From NCBI GenBank assembly GCA_036407095.1, contig DASWZV010000129.1:124001-188000 (forward strand): a stretch of 64,000 nucleotides of DNA, read 5' to 3'. Below the pieces are notes generated by a model, which was not told where the DNA came from, ran no database searches, and saw only the letters and a list, made by a program, of their open reading frames with translations. Positions within the stretch are counted from its first letter, which is position 1; every line of letters begins with the position of its first letter. Position numbers and translations under genes: made by a program. Of this stretch, positions 32,123-40,354 are shown piece after piece. Source of the stretch: Gp6-AA40 sp036407095 (GTDB taxonomy: Bacteria; Acidobacteriota; Vicinamibacteria; Vicinamibacterales; UBA2999).

Positions 32123-33553
32123 ATGACACGCTCGCTACCTGGATGTGCGCTCGTCGCCGGCTTGCTGATCGCCGGAACGCCGAGTTCTTCGTATGCGCAG
32201 TCGCCGCCGCCGGAGTCACTGCCTCCGCAGTCGCCGTCTCCGCAGTCGCCGCTTCCGGAGTCACCGCCTCCGCAGTCGCCGCCGTCGCAGTCACCGCCTC
32301 CGCTGTCGCCGCCTCCGCACCCGACGGGGCGCGTCTCGATCTACGTCGATACGGCCGGGCGCGATTTCGGTGACGGTGGCACGCAGCGGTCCACCGAACT
32401 CTCGACCGCCGTGACCTTCGAATCGCCGCGCACCGATGAGAACGGGCTGGAGTACGGGCTCGATCTGCGGCAGACGCGCTACTCCGCAGCCGGCTCCGAT
32501 CGCGTGTCGATCTACGACGGCTTCGCCGGCGCACGGTTCGGCGGCGACCTTCAGATGCGCGCGCGCGCGGGGCACATCTGGATGCAGGACCTCGGCACGA
32601 TGGGCGCACTCGCCGGGGGGTTGTTCGAAATTGGCCAGCGCCGGCCCGCTACGGAGGGGCGGTACCGCGCGGGCGTCTTCAGCGGACTCGAGCCCAACGT
32701 CTACGAGGCCGGCTACGCCCGTGATGTGCGGAAGTACGGTGGCTACGCCGCCTACGAGCGGGGCTTCATGCGTCGCCACGTCGTCGGCTACACGACAGTC
32801 AAGCAGGGCGATCTGACCGAGCGCTCCGTGCTCTCGTTCACCAACTTCGTTCCCGCCGGGCAGCGGTTCTTCGCATATCAGGCCGCTGAATACGAGGTCA
32901 AAGGACCGGCGGATGGCGCTGTCAAGCCAGGTCTTTCGTACTTCCTGACCAACGCACGGCTGACGGCTTCGTCTCGGGTCGAGCTGAATGTCACGTACAA
33001 CCGTGGACGCGCGCTCGACGCGCGGCAGCTCACGAGCGACATGATCAACGGTCGTGCGCTCACGGCTCAGGCGGTCGAAGGTCTCAAGTACGAATCAGCG
33101 GGCGGGCGCGTGACGGTCGAGGTCGTCCGGCGCGTGCACGTATACGCAGGCTATACCCGCGATCGCAATAACCGCGACGATGCACCGTCTGCGCGGATCC
33201 TCGTCGGCGGGCACGCCGCCAACGTGTTCGGCACCGGTTTCGATATCTCAGGGAGCGATTCGCGCATCGACCGCGTCACCGGGCCCTATCACTCGAGCTA
33301 CGTCTCGATCGGCCACAGCGTCGGCCGCTCGGTGTACGCGTCGATCGACTACTCGACGTCGCTGTCGATCGTGCACTTCCTCAGCAGCGACGGCGTGATG
33401 ATCGAAACGAAACCCTCGACGCGACGATTTGCCGGCTCGACGTCGATCACGCTCAACCGGTACTTCTCGCTGCTCGGGACGATCGACTATACGATCGACG
33501 ACACGCTGACCGAGCTGCGCGTGATGTCCGGCCTGTCGTACAGAATCCGGTGA
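32123..33553 (+). CDS. outer-membrane beta-barrel protein with N-terminal proline-rich linker
   Basis: This 476-aa protein has a signal peptide ending SSSYAQ and about 45 residues of S/P/Q-rich sequence (SPPPQSPPSQSPPPLSPPP). A barrel-like domain follows, with alternating strands (GRVSIYVDTAG, GLEYGLDLRQTRYS, VHVYAGYTRDRNN, ASIDYSTSLSIVHFL) and a C-terminal GLSYRIR. No CxxCH is present. In the operon it is best read as the porin sheath of a porin-cytochrome conduit, the proline arm reaching into the periplasm. It resembles other outer-membrane barrels only in general features. Confidence 0.8.
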   Translation: MTRSLPGCALVAGLLIAGTPSSSYAQSPPPESLPPQSPSPQSPLPESPPPQSPPSQSPPPLSPPPHPTGRVSIYVDTAGRDFGDGGTQRSTELSTAVTFESPRTDENGLEYGLDLRQTRYSAAGSDRVSIYDGFAGARFGGDLQMRARAGHIWMQDLGTMGALAGGLFEIGQRRPATEGRYRAGVFSGLEPNVYEAGYARDVRKYGGYAAYERGFMRRHVVGYTTVKQGDLTERSVLSFTNFVPAGQRFFAYQAAEYEVKGPADGAVKPGLSYFLTNARLTASSRVELNVTYNRGRALDARQLTSDMINGRALTAQAVEGLKYESAGGRVTVEVVRRVHVYAGYTRDRNNRDDAPSARILVGGHAANVFGTGFDISGSDSRIDRVTGPYHSSYVSIGHSVGRSVYASIDYSTSLSIVHFLSSDGVMIETKPSTRRFAGSTSITLNRYFSLLGTIDYTIDDTLTELRVMSGLSYRIR

Positions 33554-33563
33554 GTGGTCGTTC

Positions 33564-33591
33564 TGATGTCTGACGTCTAGTGTCTAGCGGC
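33564..33591. repeat. short TGRYGTC-type heptamer repeat
   Basis: TGATGTC, TGACGTC, TAGTGTC and TAGCGGC follow each other at a 7-bp period between the porin gene and the convergent LPMO-like gene. The latter's TAG stop (33584-33586) lies inside the repeat. Confidence 0.55.
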
Positions 33592-34195
33592 TCACAGGCC
33601 AGCGACTATCGATCGGCTTGGCAGTGTCGGCCGTTATCTGCAGGTCGGCGCAGTGATGGTACGAGTAGTCGCCGTCGGGATTCTTCCCGTGCTCGGCCAT
33701 GAACTGAATGATCTGCAGCGTGCACTTCCTGCAGTTGATGTTGGGGAGTTCGATCTCGGTTTCGAACGGTTCGGTCGTGCGCGCGGTGTGCGCCCACAAT
33801 CCGTCGGCGATCACCGGCGGCTTCGGCGGATTCTGAATCGCCGCGGACACCGATCGCGGCCCTCGGTCGCTGTCTTTCGTGACCACATCCGGATCGGATG
33901 GCAGCTCGCTGCGCGAATTCACCGCGAACGCGATGCGGTAGTGGCCGGGATGATAGACGGTCTCGAGCACTCTGATCTTCAGCTTCTGCCCGCCCTTCAT
34001 CTGGCCGATCGCATTGGTCGGCGTGCCGGCATCCGCGGACGTGCCTCCGCATGGAGCCATCTTCTGCGGATCGCCCAGCTTGTTTTCGACGAGCCACGAG
34101 GCCGGCTCCAGCAACGTGAAGTGCGCGTCGAGCGATGCTCGCAGAACGCCGACGAAGACGCACAACGCAAGCGACAGCCGGATCGAGTTACGCAT
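33584..34195 (-). CDS. SCE4755-type lytic polysaccharide monooxygenase-like protein
   Basis: This 203-aa protein has a signal peptide that would be cut before His25 (SLDA-HFTLLEPASW), leaving an N-terminal histidine as in copper histidine-brace enzymes. A second candidate ligand lies in ETVYHPGHYRIAF. Cysteines in KMAPCGGT, NINCRKCTLQ and HHCADLQ could form disulfides. The mature sequence matches the SCE4755 group of LPMO-like proteins as I remember it. Activity on polysaccharide has to be regarded as unproven. The last codons lie in a heptamer repeat. Confidence 0.7.
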   Translation of the reverse strand: MRNSIRLSLALCVFVGVLRASLDAHFTLLEPASWLVENKLGDPQKMAPCGGTSADAGTPTNAIGQMKGGQKLKIRVLETVYHPGHYRIAFAVNSRSELPSDPDVVTKDSDRGPRSVSAAIQNPPKPPVIADGLWAHTARTTEPFETEIELPNINCRKCTLQIIQFMAEHGKNPDGDYSYHHCADLQITADTAKPIDSRWPVSR

Positions 34196-34233
34196 GATCA
34201 CACTATAGCCTCCAAGCATCCCCACCTGCCCTA

Positions 34234-34320
34234 CCGCCGCGAAGCGGCGGCCCCACCGCGCAGCGGCCCCACCGCAGCGGCGGCCCCACCGCCCAGCGGC
34301 CCCACCGCCCAGCGGCCCCC
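34234..34320. repeat. tandem 16-17 bp GC-rich repeat
   Basis: About five units related to CAGCGGCCCCACCGCC run head to tail between the LPMO-like gene and a 71-aa gene. There is no coding support across it. Confidence 0.85.
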
Positions 34321-34327
34321 CGTCTCC

Positions 34328-34543
34328 CTACGTTTCCTTCCATCCATCTCGGATCAGGACGCCGTGGATCTCCTCGGCCCGCGCGAGCGCCAGCTCCATC
34401 GAATCGTACTGCTCGGCGCGATCCATGACTCCGTTGACGAACCATGCGACCGTCGTCTGTGGTTCGCCGGGAAAGATCGTCGCATGGGCGGCCTCTTTGC
34501 CGCGGGTCATCCGCCAAAGGACAGTGGGATCAGTTGCGTTCAC
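34328..34543 (-). CDS. small conserved hypothetical protein, 71 aa
   Basis: The frame begins at GTG 34541-34543 and encodes VNATDPTVLWRMTRGKEAAH, then ATIFPGEPQTTVAWFVNGVM and a helical end (SMELALARAEEIHGVLIRDGW). The acidic and aromatic composition and clean ending look like a real small soluble protein with one beta-beta-alpha unit. It is bounded by a tandem repeat downstream and a heptamer hairpin upstream. No function is recognised. Confidence 0.6.
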   Translation of the reverse strand: MNATDPTVLWRMTRGKEAAHATIFPGEPQTTVAWFVNGVMDRAEQYDSMELALARAEEIHGVLIRDGWKET

Positions 34544-34555
34544 AGGAACATTGTA

Positions 34556-34665
34556 GGCCTCCAGGGCCCAGGCCTCAGGGCCCCGGGCTGGTCCAGGAAT
34601 CAGGCATGTCTGGGGCCTGGCCCAGCCCTGAGGCCCGAGGCCTTGGCCCTGAGGCCCTTCTGGCA
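34556..34665. repeat. heptamer hairpin, CCTCAGG family with an AATCAGG unit
   Basis: The left side repeats GGCCCAGGCCTCAGG-like units and the right side repeats their complement (CCTGAGGCCCGAGG). The centre contains CAGGAATCAGGCATG, a unit of the other heptamer family. It ends seven bases before the ispG ATG. Confidence 0.75.
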
Positions 34666-34671
34666 CACGCT

Positions 34672-35913
34672 ATGATCGAGTCTGTGACTACCGTCAGACT
34701 TCATAAGACAGTGGGCGTGCGAGTCGGGCGGGTGCAGGTGGGAGGGGGTGCGCCGGTCGCGGTCCAGTCGATGACGATGACCGACACGGCCGATGCGGCG
34801 GCGACCGCGCAGCAGTGTATCGAGCTGGCCGAGGCGGGCTCGGAGCTCGTGCGCGTCACCGTGAATCTTCCCGAAGCCGCGGCAGCGGTGCCGGAGATCA
34901 AGCAACGGATGCTCGATGCCGGATGCACCGCCCCGTTGATCGGCGACTTCCACTACAACGGGCATCTCCTGCTCACGCGCTTCCCCGACTGCGCGGCCGC
35001 ACTGGACAAATATCGAATCAACCCGGGGAATGTCGGCACTGGACGCCGTCGCGACGAGCAGTTCTCCACCATCTGCAAGGTGGCGATCGATCACGGCAAG
35101 CCGGTGCGCATCGGCGTCAATGGCGGCTCGCTCAATCAGGAGCTCGTCGTGTCGAAGATGCAGGAGAACACGACGCGCAACCTCGGGCGGACCTCCGAGG
35201 AAATTCTCAACGAGTGCATGGTGATCTCCGCCGTCGCGTCGACCGAGCTCGCCCTCGAGACCGGGCTGCGGAAGGATCAGATCATCATCTCGTGCAAGGT
35301 CTCTCGCCCGCGCGACCTCATCGCCATCTACCGCGACCTCGCTGGCAAGACGGATCAGCCGCTTCATCTCGGACTGACCGAAGCGGGCATGGGGATGAAA
35401 GGGCTCGTCTGGTCGGCATCGGCGATCGGCGTGCTCCTCAACGAAGGCATCGGCGACACCATCCGTGTCTCGCTGACGCCGCGCCCAGGAGGCGATCGGC
35501 GCGAAGAGGTCTACGCGGCATGCGAGCTGCTGCAGTCGCTGGGTCTGCGCTCGTTCGCGCCGAGCGTCACGGCATGCCCCGGCTGTGGTCGCACGACCAG
35601 CAGCACGTTCCAGGAACTGGCCGAACGCACGCAGGACTACATCCGCACGCAGATGCCGACCTGGAAGAAGTCGTACGAGGGCGTCGAGACGCTGACGCTC
35701 GCCGTCATGGGCTGCGTCGTCAACGGGCCAGGCGAATCCAAGGCAGCCAACATCGGCATCAGTCTTCCTGGCACCGGCGAAGCGCCCAACTGCCCCGTGT
35801 TCATCGACGGCGAGCATTTCACGACGCTGCGCGGCACGTATGAGGAGCTCGCCGAAGGGTTCCGCCAGCTCGTCGACAACTACGTCGCGACGAGATACGC
35901 ACGGCGCGGATAG
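34672..35913 (+). CDS. ispG: 4-hydroxy-3-methylbut-2-enyl-diphosphate synthase
   Basis: Penultimate step of the MEP isoprenoid pathway: a 4Fe-4S enzyme converting MEcPP to HMBPP. The 413-aa protein shows TVGVRVGRVQVGGGAPVAVQSMT at the N-terminus and KYRINPGNVGTGRRRDEQF in the TIM barrel. The cluster ligands lie in TACPGCGRT and the third in MGCVVNGPGESKAANIGISLPG. Length and order are standard. The upstream 110 bp is a heptamer hairpin, so the promoter must lie within or before the repeat. Confidence 0.96.
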   Translation: MIESVTTVRLHKTVGVRVGRVQVGGGAPVAVQSMTMTDTADAAATAQQCIELAEAGSELVRVTVNLPEAAAAVPEIKQRMLDAGCTAPLIGDFHYNGHLLLTRFPDCAAALDKYRINPGNVGTGRRRDEQFSTICKVAIDHGKPVRIGVNGGSLNQELVVSKMQENTTRNLGRTSEEILNECMVISAVASTELALETGLRKDQIIISCKVSRPRDLIAIYRDLAGKTDQPLHLGLTEAGMGMKGLVWSASAIGVLLNEGIGDTIRVSLTPRPGGDRREEVYAACELLQSLGLRSFAPSVTACPGCGRTTSSTFQELAERTQDYIRTQMPTWKKSYEGVETLTLAVMGCVVNGPGESKAANIGISLPGTGEAPNCPVFIDGEHFTTLRGTYEELAEGFRQLVDNYVATRYARRG

Positions 35914-36045
35914 GAATCAGGAATCAGGCATCGGGAATCAGGAATCAGGACTGAGCCAGGTATCAGCGTTTGGTACTGACTGCTTGTGGCTCATTCCTCG
36001 AGCCTTGCCCAGCACTGATTCCTGATTCCTGACTCCCGATTCCTT
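35914..36045. repeat. heptamer hairpin, AATCAGG family
   Basis: Left arm about 35914-35955 (GGAATCAGGAATCAGGCATCG...) and right arm about 36018-36045 (CTGATTCCTGATTCCTGACTCC) lie between the convergent ispG and NDH-2 genes. The right arm is translated as the C-terminal tail of NDH-2. Confidence 0.8.
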
Positions 36046-37282
36046 CCACGGGACCTGTAATCAACCTCGCGCCTCTCTGGAACGTGAGATACGCCACAGC
36101 CCATTCGAACAACACGACGACGCGATTGCGGAAGCCGATCAGCTCCACGATGTGGAGGAAGAGCCACGCGAGCCAGCCGATCAGACCGGAGAATTTCGCC
36201 CACGGAAGATCGGCGACGGCGGATCCTCGACCGACGATCGCCATGTTGCCCAGGTTCCTGTAGACGAACGGCTGCGTCGGCTCTCCACGCATCAGTCGCA
36301 GGATGTTGTCAGCCGCGTGCACCGCACCCTGCATCGCCGTCTGCGCGACACCCGGCAGCGGCTTCCCGTCCTGAAGCGACAACGCGGCGTCGCCGACGAC
36401 GAAGACCTCGGGATGTCCGGAGATCGACAGATCGGGCTGCACGATCACGCGGCCGGCGCGATCGAGCGGCGCGCCGAGTGTCTTGACGAGCGGCGAGGCG
36501 GCGACGCCCGCGGCCCACACGACGGTGCCGGCTTCCAGAAGTTCTCCGCCGTTGCACGTGACGCCCTGTGCATCGACGTTGGTGACCGTCGTCTTCTGCC
36601 GCACTTCCACCCCGAGCCGTTCGAGCGATCGCTCGGCGGCGCGACGCAGCGATTCTGGAAACGTCGGGAGGATGGACGGGCCGGCCTCGATCAACACGAT
36701 GCGCGCGCGGGTGGTATCGATCGATCGGAACTCGTCGCGCAGCGTCTGTTTGGCAATCTCTGCCAGCGTGCCGGCGAGCTCCACGCCCGTGGGCCCGCCG
36801 CCGACGATGGCAAATGTCAGCAGCGCACGCTGCCGCGCCGGATCGGTTTCACGCTCGGCCTGCTCGAACGCGACGAGAATGCGACGCCTGATCGCGATGG
36901 CGTCCTCGAGCGTCTTGAGTCCGGGTGCGTACTGCTCCCACTCGTTGTGGCCGAAGTACGAATGACGCGATCCGCTGGCGACGATCAGATAGTCGTAGTC
37001 GAGCGACGCGCCGTCGGCGAGCCCGACTCGTCGCGCCGTCACATCGATGCGCGTCGCCTCCCCCATCAGCACGCGTGCGTTGCGCACGCGGCGAAGAATC
37101 CATCGGATCGGCGCGGCGATGTCTCCTGGTGACAGCGTCGCAGTCGCGACCTGGTAGAGCAGCGGCTGGAAGACGTGATGATTCTTCCGATCGAGCAGCG
37201 TGACGCGAACGTCGGCATGACGCAGTCGCTTCGCCGCCGAGAGCCCGCCAAACCCACCGCCGATGATGAGGATGTGTTTCAT
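35963..37282 (-). CDS. type II NADH:quinone oxidoreductase (NDH-2)
   Basis: This 439-aa flavoprotein begins HILIIGGGFGGLSAAKRL (FAD), with the second dinucleotide fold FAIVGGGPTGVELAGTLAE (NADH), the quinone/flavin region VFVVGDAALS and a C-terminal amphipathic membrane anchor (WLAWLFLHIVELIGFRNRVVV). It oxidises NADH and reduces quinone without pumping protons. The last residues, about GIGSQESGISAGQGS onward, are encoded by an AATCAGG repeat arm and are unlikely to be part of the fold. Confidence 0.9.
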   Translation of the reverse strand: MKHILIIGGGFGGLSAAKRLRHADVRVTLLDRKNHHVFQPLLYQVATATLSPGDIAAPIRWILRRVRNARVLMGEATRIDVTARRVGLADGASLDYDYLIVASGSRHSYFGHNEWEQYAPGLKTLEDAIAIRRRILVAFEQAERETDPARQRALLTFAIVGGGPTGVELAGTLAEIAKQTLRDEFRSIDTTRARIVLIEAGPSILPTFPESLRRAAERSLERLGVEVRQKTTVTNVDAQGVTCNGGELLEAGTVVWAAGVAASPLVKTLGAPLDRAGRVIVQPDLSISGHPEVFVVGDAALSLQDGKPLPGVAQTAMQGAVHAADNILRLMRGEPTQPFVYRNLGNMAIVGRGSAVADLPWAKFSGLIGWLAWLFLHIVELIGFRNRVVVLFEWAVAYLTFQRGARLITGPVEGIGSQESGISAGQGSRNEPQAVSTKR

Positions 37283-37285
37283 TGA

Positions 37286-37371
37286 CAGGAAGCAGGAATC
37301 AGGAAGCAGCCATGGGGCAAGGAATCAGAAAGCAGCCCTGATTCCTGCCTGATTCCTGCTTCCTGATTCCT
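37286..37371. repeat. heptamer hairpin, AATCAGG family
   Basis: AGGAAGCAGGAATCAG (37287-37302) pairs perfectly with CTGATTCCTGCTTCCT (37349-37364), with further degenerate units between. It fills the divergent gap between NDH-2 and the molybdopterin oxidoreductase. Confidence 0.85.
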
Positions 37372-37391
37372 CTAATTGCTAGACTATCACC

Positions 37392-39410
37392 GTGAAGTCC
37401 GCTCTCCCGTTGAGCCCCGAGCACATTGTCGAGACGGTGTGTCCGCTCGATTGCCCCGACTGCTGCAGTCTCGATGTGACCCTCCAGGATGGACGCATCA
37501 CGGGCATCGACGGCTCATCACTCAACCCCATCACCAACGGCTACATCTGCGCCAAGGTGCGCCGCTTCAGCGAGCGTGTCTACGGAGACGACCGGCTGCT
37601 GTACCCGGCAGTCCGCAAAGGCCCGAAGGGATTCGCCCGCTTCGAGCGGACGACATGGGACGAAGCGATGTCGCTCATCGCAACGCGGATGCTCGAAGCG
37701 CGGGACAGATGGGGGGGTGAGTCGATCCTGCCGTACTCATATGGCGGATCGAACGGGTTGCTGACCCAGGACACGAGCGACGCGACGCTGTTCCGGCGAC
37801 TCGGGGCCTCGCGGCTCGCGCGAACCGTCTGCGCGATGCCGACCAGCACGGCTAATCAGGCGCTCTACGGCAAGATGCCATCGGTGACGTACGAGGACTA
37901 CGTCGAGGCGAGACTCATCATCCTCTGGGGCGTCAACCCGTCGGCATCAGGCATCCATCTCGTGCCGTACATCCGCGAGGCGCAGCGGCGTGGCGCCACG
38001 CTCATCGTTGTCGACCCGCGTACGACAGCGCTCGCCAAGCAGGCCGATATTCATCTGCCAGTGCGGCCCGGGACCGACTTGCCGGTTGCGTTGTCGATCC
38101 ATCGATACCTGTTCGACAGCGGCAAAGCCGATCGCGCGTTCATGGATGCCCACACGATCAACGGGGATCGTCTGCGCGAGAAGGCGCTGCCCTGGACGTT
38201 CGAGCGCGCAGCGCAGGAGGCAGGGATCTCGTGCGACGATCTCGCGAAGGCCGCTGCGCTCTATGCCGATTCGACGCCGGCGTTGGTCCGCTGCGGCTGG
38301 GGACAGGAGCGCAATCGCAACGGCGGCAGCTCCAGCCTCGCCATCCTCGCGCTGCCGGCCGTAGCGGGAAAGTTCGGCGTTAGAGGCGGCGGCTACTCGA
38401 TGAGCAACTCCGCGGCCTGGGGCTTCGAGCGGACGTGGATCGGCGCGCAGGAACCGGCAACGCGCGTGATCAACATGAACCAGCTCGGACGCGTGCTGAC
38501 CGAGCCCGATGGCGCGCCCGTCAACGTGCTCTTCGTGTACAACTCGAACGCCGCGGTGACGTCTCCGGATCAGCGGCGCATCCTTCGGGGTCTCGAACGC
38601 GACGATCTGTTCACGGTCGTCTTCGAGCAGGTGATGACCGATACGGCGCACTATGCCGACGTGATCCTTCCAGCCACTACATTTCTCGAGGGCTACGACA
38701 TCGCGCGTGCGTACGGTCCGATCGGCCTTCGGCTCGGCAAACCGGTGATCGAGCCGGTCGCCGAATCACGGTCGAACGCGGAGGTATTCGGCGAGCTGCT
38801 GCAGCGCCTCGAGCTTGCCGAACCCGATGACCCATCAGGCGAGCTCGAGGAGATGCTCGACGTGCTCTCGAAGATGCCGCCGGCGATCGGCGATGAGCTG
38901 CGTGAGCATGGCTACGCCACGCCGATTGCGGCCGGGCGCCCGATTCAGTTCGTCGATGTGAGTCCGCGGACGCACGGATCGAAGGTCGACCTGTTTCCCG
39001 CGCATCTCGATGCCGAGTCGCCCGCGGGATTGTACGGGTACCAGCGAGATCCCGCGACCGCCGAGTTTCCGCTGACGCTCATTTCACCCGCGAGCGAGCG
39101 CACGATTTCCTCCACGCTCGCCGAACTCCCGCGCCCCGGAGTCCGATTGCTGATGCATCCGGACGATGCCGCGGCGCGCGGTATCGCCGACGGCGATGAC
39201 GTGCGCGTGTTCAATGGTCTTGGAGAAGTGCGGTGCAACGTGCAGGTTGGCGGCTGGATTCGCCCGGGGACCGTGAGCCTGCCCAAAGGACTCTGGCGCA
39301 AGCACACGGCCAACGGGTTTACCGCAAACGCGCTCGTCCCCGACACCCTGACGGATATCGGTGGAGGAGCGTGTTTCAATGATGCTCGCGTGGAAATCGC
39401 GCGAGTGTGA
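37392..39410 (+). CDS. molybdopterin-dependent oxidoreductase (4Fe-4S, bis-MGD type)
   Basis: This 672-aa protein has an N-terminal 4Fe-4S motif (CPLDCPDCCSLDV plus YICAKV). The molybdopterin domains follow: FERTTWDEAMSLIATRM, LIILWGVNPSASGIH, LIVVDPRTTALAKQAD, HYADVILPATTFLEGYD. A C-terminal dinucleotide-binding domain runs from about residue 555 (LISPASERTISS, DGDDVRVFNGLGEV). There is no twin-arginine signal, so it is cytoplasmic. No electron-transfer subunit lies beside it and the substrate is unknown. The start is GTG. Confidence 0.9.
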   Translation: MKSALPLSPEHIVETVCPLDCPDCCSLDVTLQDGRITGIDGSSLNPITNGYICAKVRRFSERVYGDDRLLYPAVRKGPKGFARFERTTWDEAMSLIATRMLEARDRWGGESILPYSYGGSNGLLTQDTSDATLFRRLGASRLARTVCAMPTSTANQALYGKMPSVTYEDYVEARLIILWGVNPSASGIHLVPYIREAQRRGATLIVVDPRTTALAKQADIHLPVRPGTDLPVALSIHRYLFDSGKADRAFMDAHTINGDRLREKALPWTFERAAQEAGISCDDLAKAAALYADSTPALVRCGWGQERNRNGGSSSLAILALPAVAGKFGVRGGGYSMSNSAAWGFERTWIGAQEPATRVINMNQLGRVLTEPDGAPVNVLFVYNSNAAVTSPDQRRILRGLERDDLFTVVFEQVMTDTAHYADVILPATTFLEGYDIARAYGPIGLRLGKPVIEPVAESRSNAEVFGELLQRLELAEPDDPSGELEEMLDVLSKMPPAIGDELREHGYATPIAAGRPIQFVDVSPRTHGSKVDLFPAHLDAESPAGLYGYQRDPATAEFPLTLISPASERTISSTLAELPRPGVRLLMHPDDAAARGIADGDDVRVFNGLGEVRCNVQVGGWIRPGTVSLPKGLWRKHTANGFTANALVPDTLTDIGGGACFNDARVEIARV

Positions 39411-39465
39411 GACTCAAGCCGTCAGACACACGACGGCTAAAGATCTGGCCACCACGGCCAAGCCC

Positions 39466-39729
39466 TTAGTCCAGACGGCCCGGAATTCGACCCGTAACAG
39501 GGGCCGTCTTAATGTTCTGCAAGTCGGTCGCACCGACCGGCACTAGGCGCCCACGGCCGCCACGGCTGCTCTGACCACCTTTGCGACCAGCCGCACGTGC
39601 TTCATCAGGCGTCCACTCATGTGCCGTGCCCTTTTCGTGGGCGGCGCGACCACCTTTACTAGCTATCTCGCGTTGCTTCTCACGACTCATCGAAGCAAAC
39701 CCGCGACGTTCTTTGCGCGCTCCGTCCAC
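39466..39729 (-). CDS. KGG-motif stress-type protein, 87 aa
   Basis: A very strong ribosome site (GGAGGGGGG) precedes the GTG start. The protein has two KGG-type units (FASMSREKQREIASKGGRAAHEKG and WTPDEARAAGRKGGQSSRGG) as in stress-induced KGG/GsiB-like hydrophilic proteins. A C-terminal tail (VPVGATDLQNIKTAP) departs from the usual short ending. Such proteins are linked to general stress and desiccation. Confidence 0.82.
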   Translation of the reverse strand: MDGARKERRGFASMSREKQREIASKGGRAAHEKGTAHEWTPDEARAAGRKGGQSSRGGRGRLVPVGATDLQNIKTAPVTGRIPGRLD

Positions 39730-39981
39730 AGTACCCCCCTCCCTGACTTGGTTCCCCGCTCGGCTCCCAATTGTCCAAACGGGACGGACACCGGACCCGG
39801 ACTTCAAGGCGTGTGCCAGCGCGAGCAGAACAAGCTCAGCTGGAGTGGAGGTGCATGAAACAGGGCGCGTACCAAAACAGCGCATGGACTGCGTCCCCTG
39901 ACAGTGACGTGGAATCTGACAGGCGAGGTCAGCGGTTGTGTAAATCGGGGGGCACGCGGCGAAAATTGGTAACATCGCGTT

Positions 39982-40305
39982 ATGGATGATTGTGCTCCGT
40001 CGATCTCCGCACAACCCGTTGGCAACACCACCGGTCGCACTGTGCGTTGCGTGAAGTTTCAAAAAGAGTTGCCCGGTCTCGACGCGCAGCCGTGGCCCGG
40101 CGAACTTGGAAAACGTATCTACGACAACGTTTCCGCGCAGGCGTGGAAGCTCTGGGAAGATCGTCAGAAGATGATTCTCAACGAGTACCGCCTGATGCCG
40201 TGGCAGAAGGAAGCGCAGGAACTCATCGCAAAACACATGGAGGATTTCTTCTTCGGCGAGAGCGCGGCGCTTCCGCCCGGATACGTGCCGCAACAGAGCA
40301 AGTAA
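39982..40305 (+). CDS. yggX: Fe(II)-trafficking / oxidative-damage protection protein
   Basis: The protein carries the full YggX signature VRCVKFQKELPGLDAQPWPG, then GKRIYDNVSAQAWKLWEDRQ and LNEYRLMPWQKEAQELI, with the conserved N-terminal cysteine. From the ATG at 39982 it is 107 aa, with an extra N-terminal stretch of about 20 residues; an internal GTG near VRCVK would give the usual length. YggX protects iron-sulphur clusters, which suits a cell with many redox enzymes. Confidence 0.9.
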   Translation: MDDCAPSISAQPVGNTTGRTVRCVKFQKELPGLDAQPWPGELGKRIYDNVSAQAWKLWEDRQKMILNEYRLMPWQKEAQELIAKHMEDFFFGESAALPPGYVPQQSK

Positions 40306-40354
40306 TTCACGCCGAGAGAAAACCGACCCACTTCTCAGGTGAAATCCCGATCAT

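Noticed and set aside
34234..34320. Possible CRISPR array
   Set aside because: Units are 16-17 bp head to tail without unique spacers, and no cas genes are present.
39730..40293. N-terminal extension of the KGG frame to 275 codons
   Set aside because: The extension runs antisense through yggX and has no family features; a strong ribosome site supports the GTG at 39729.
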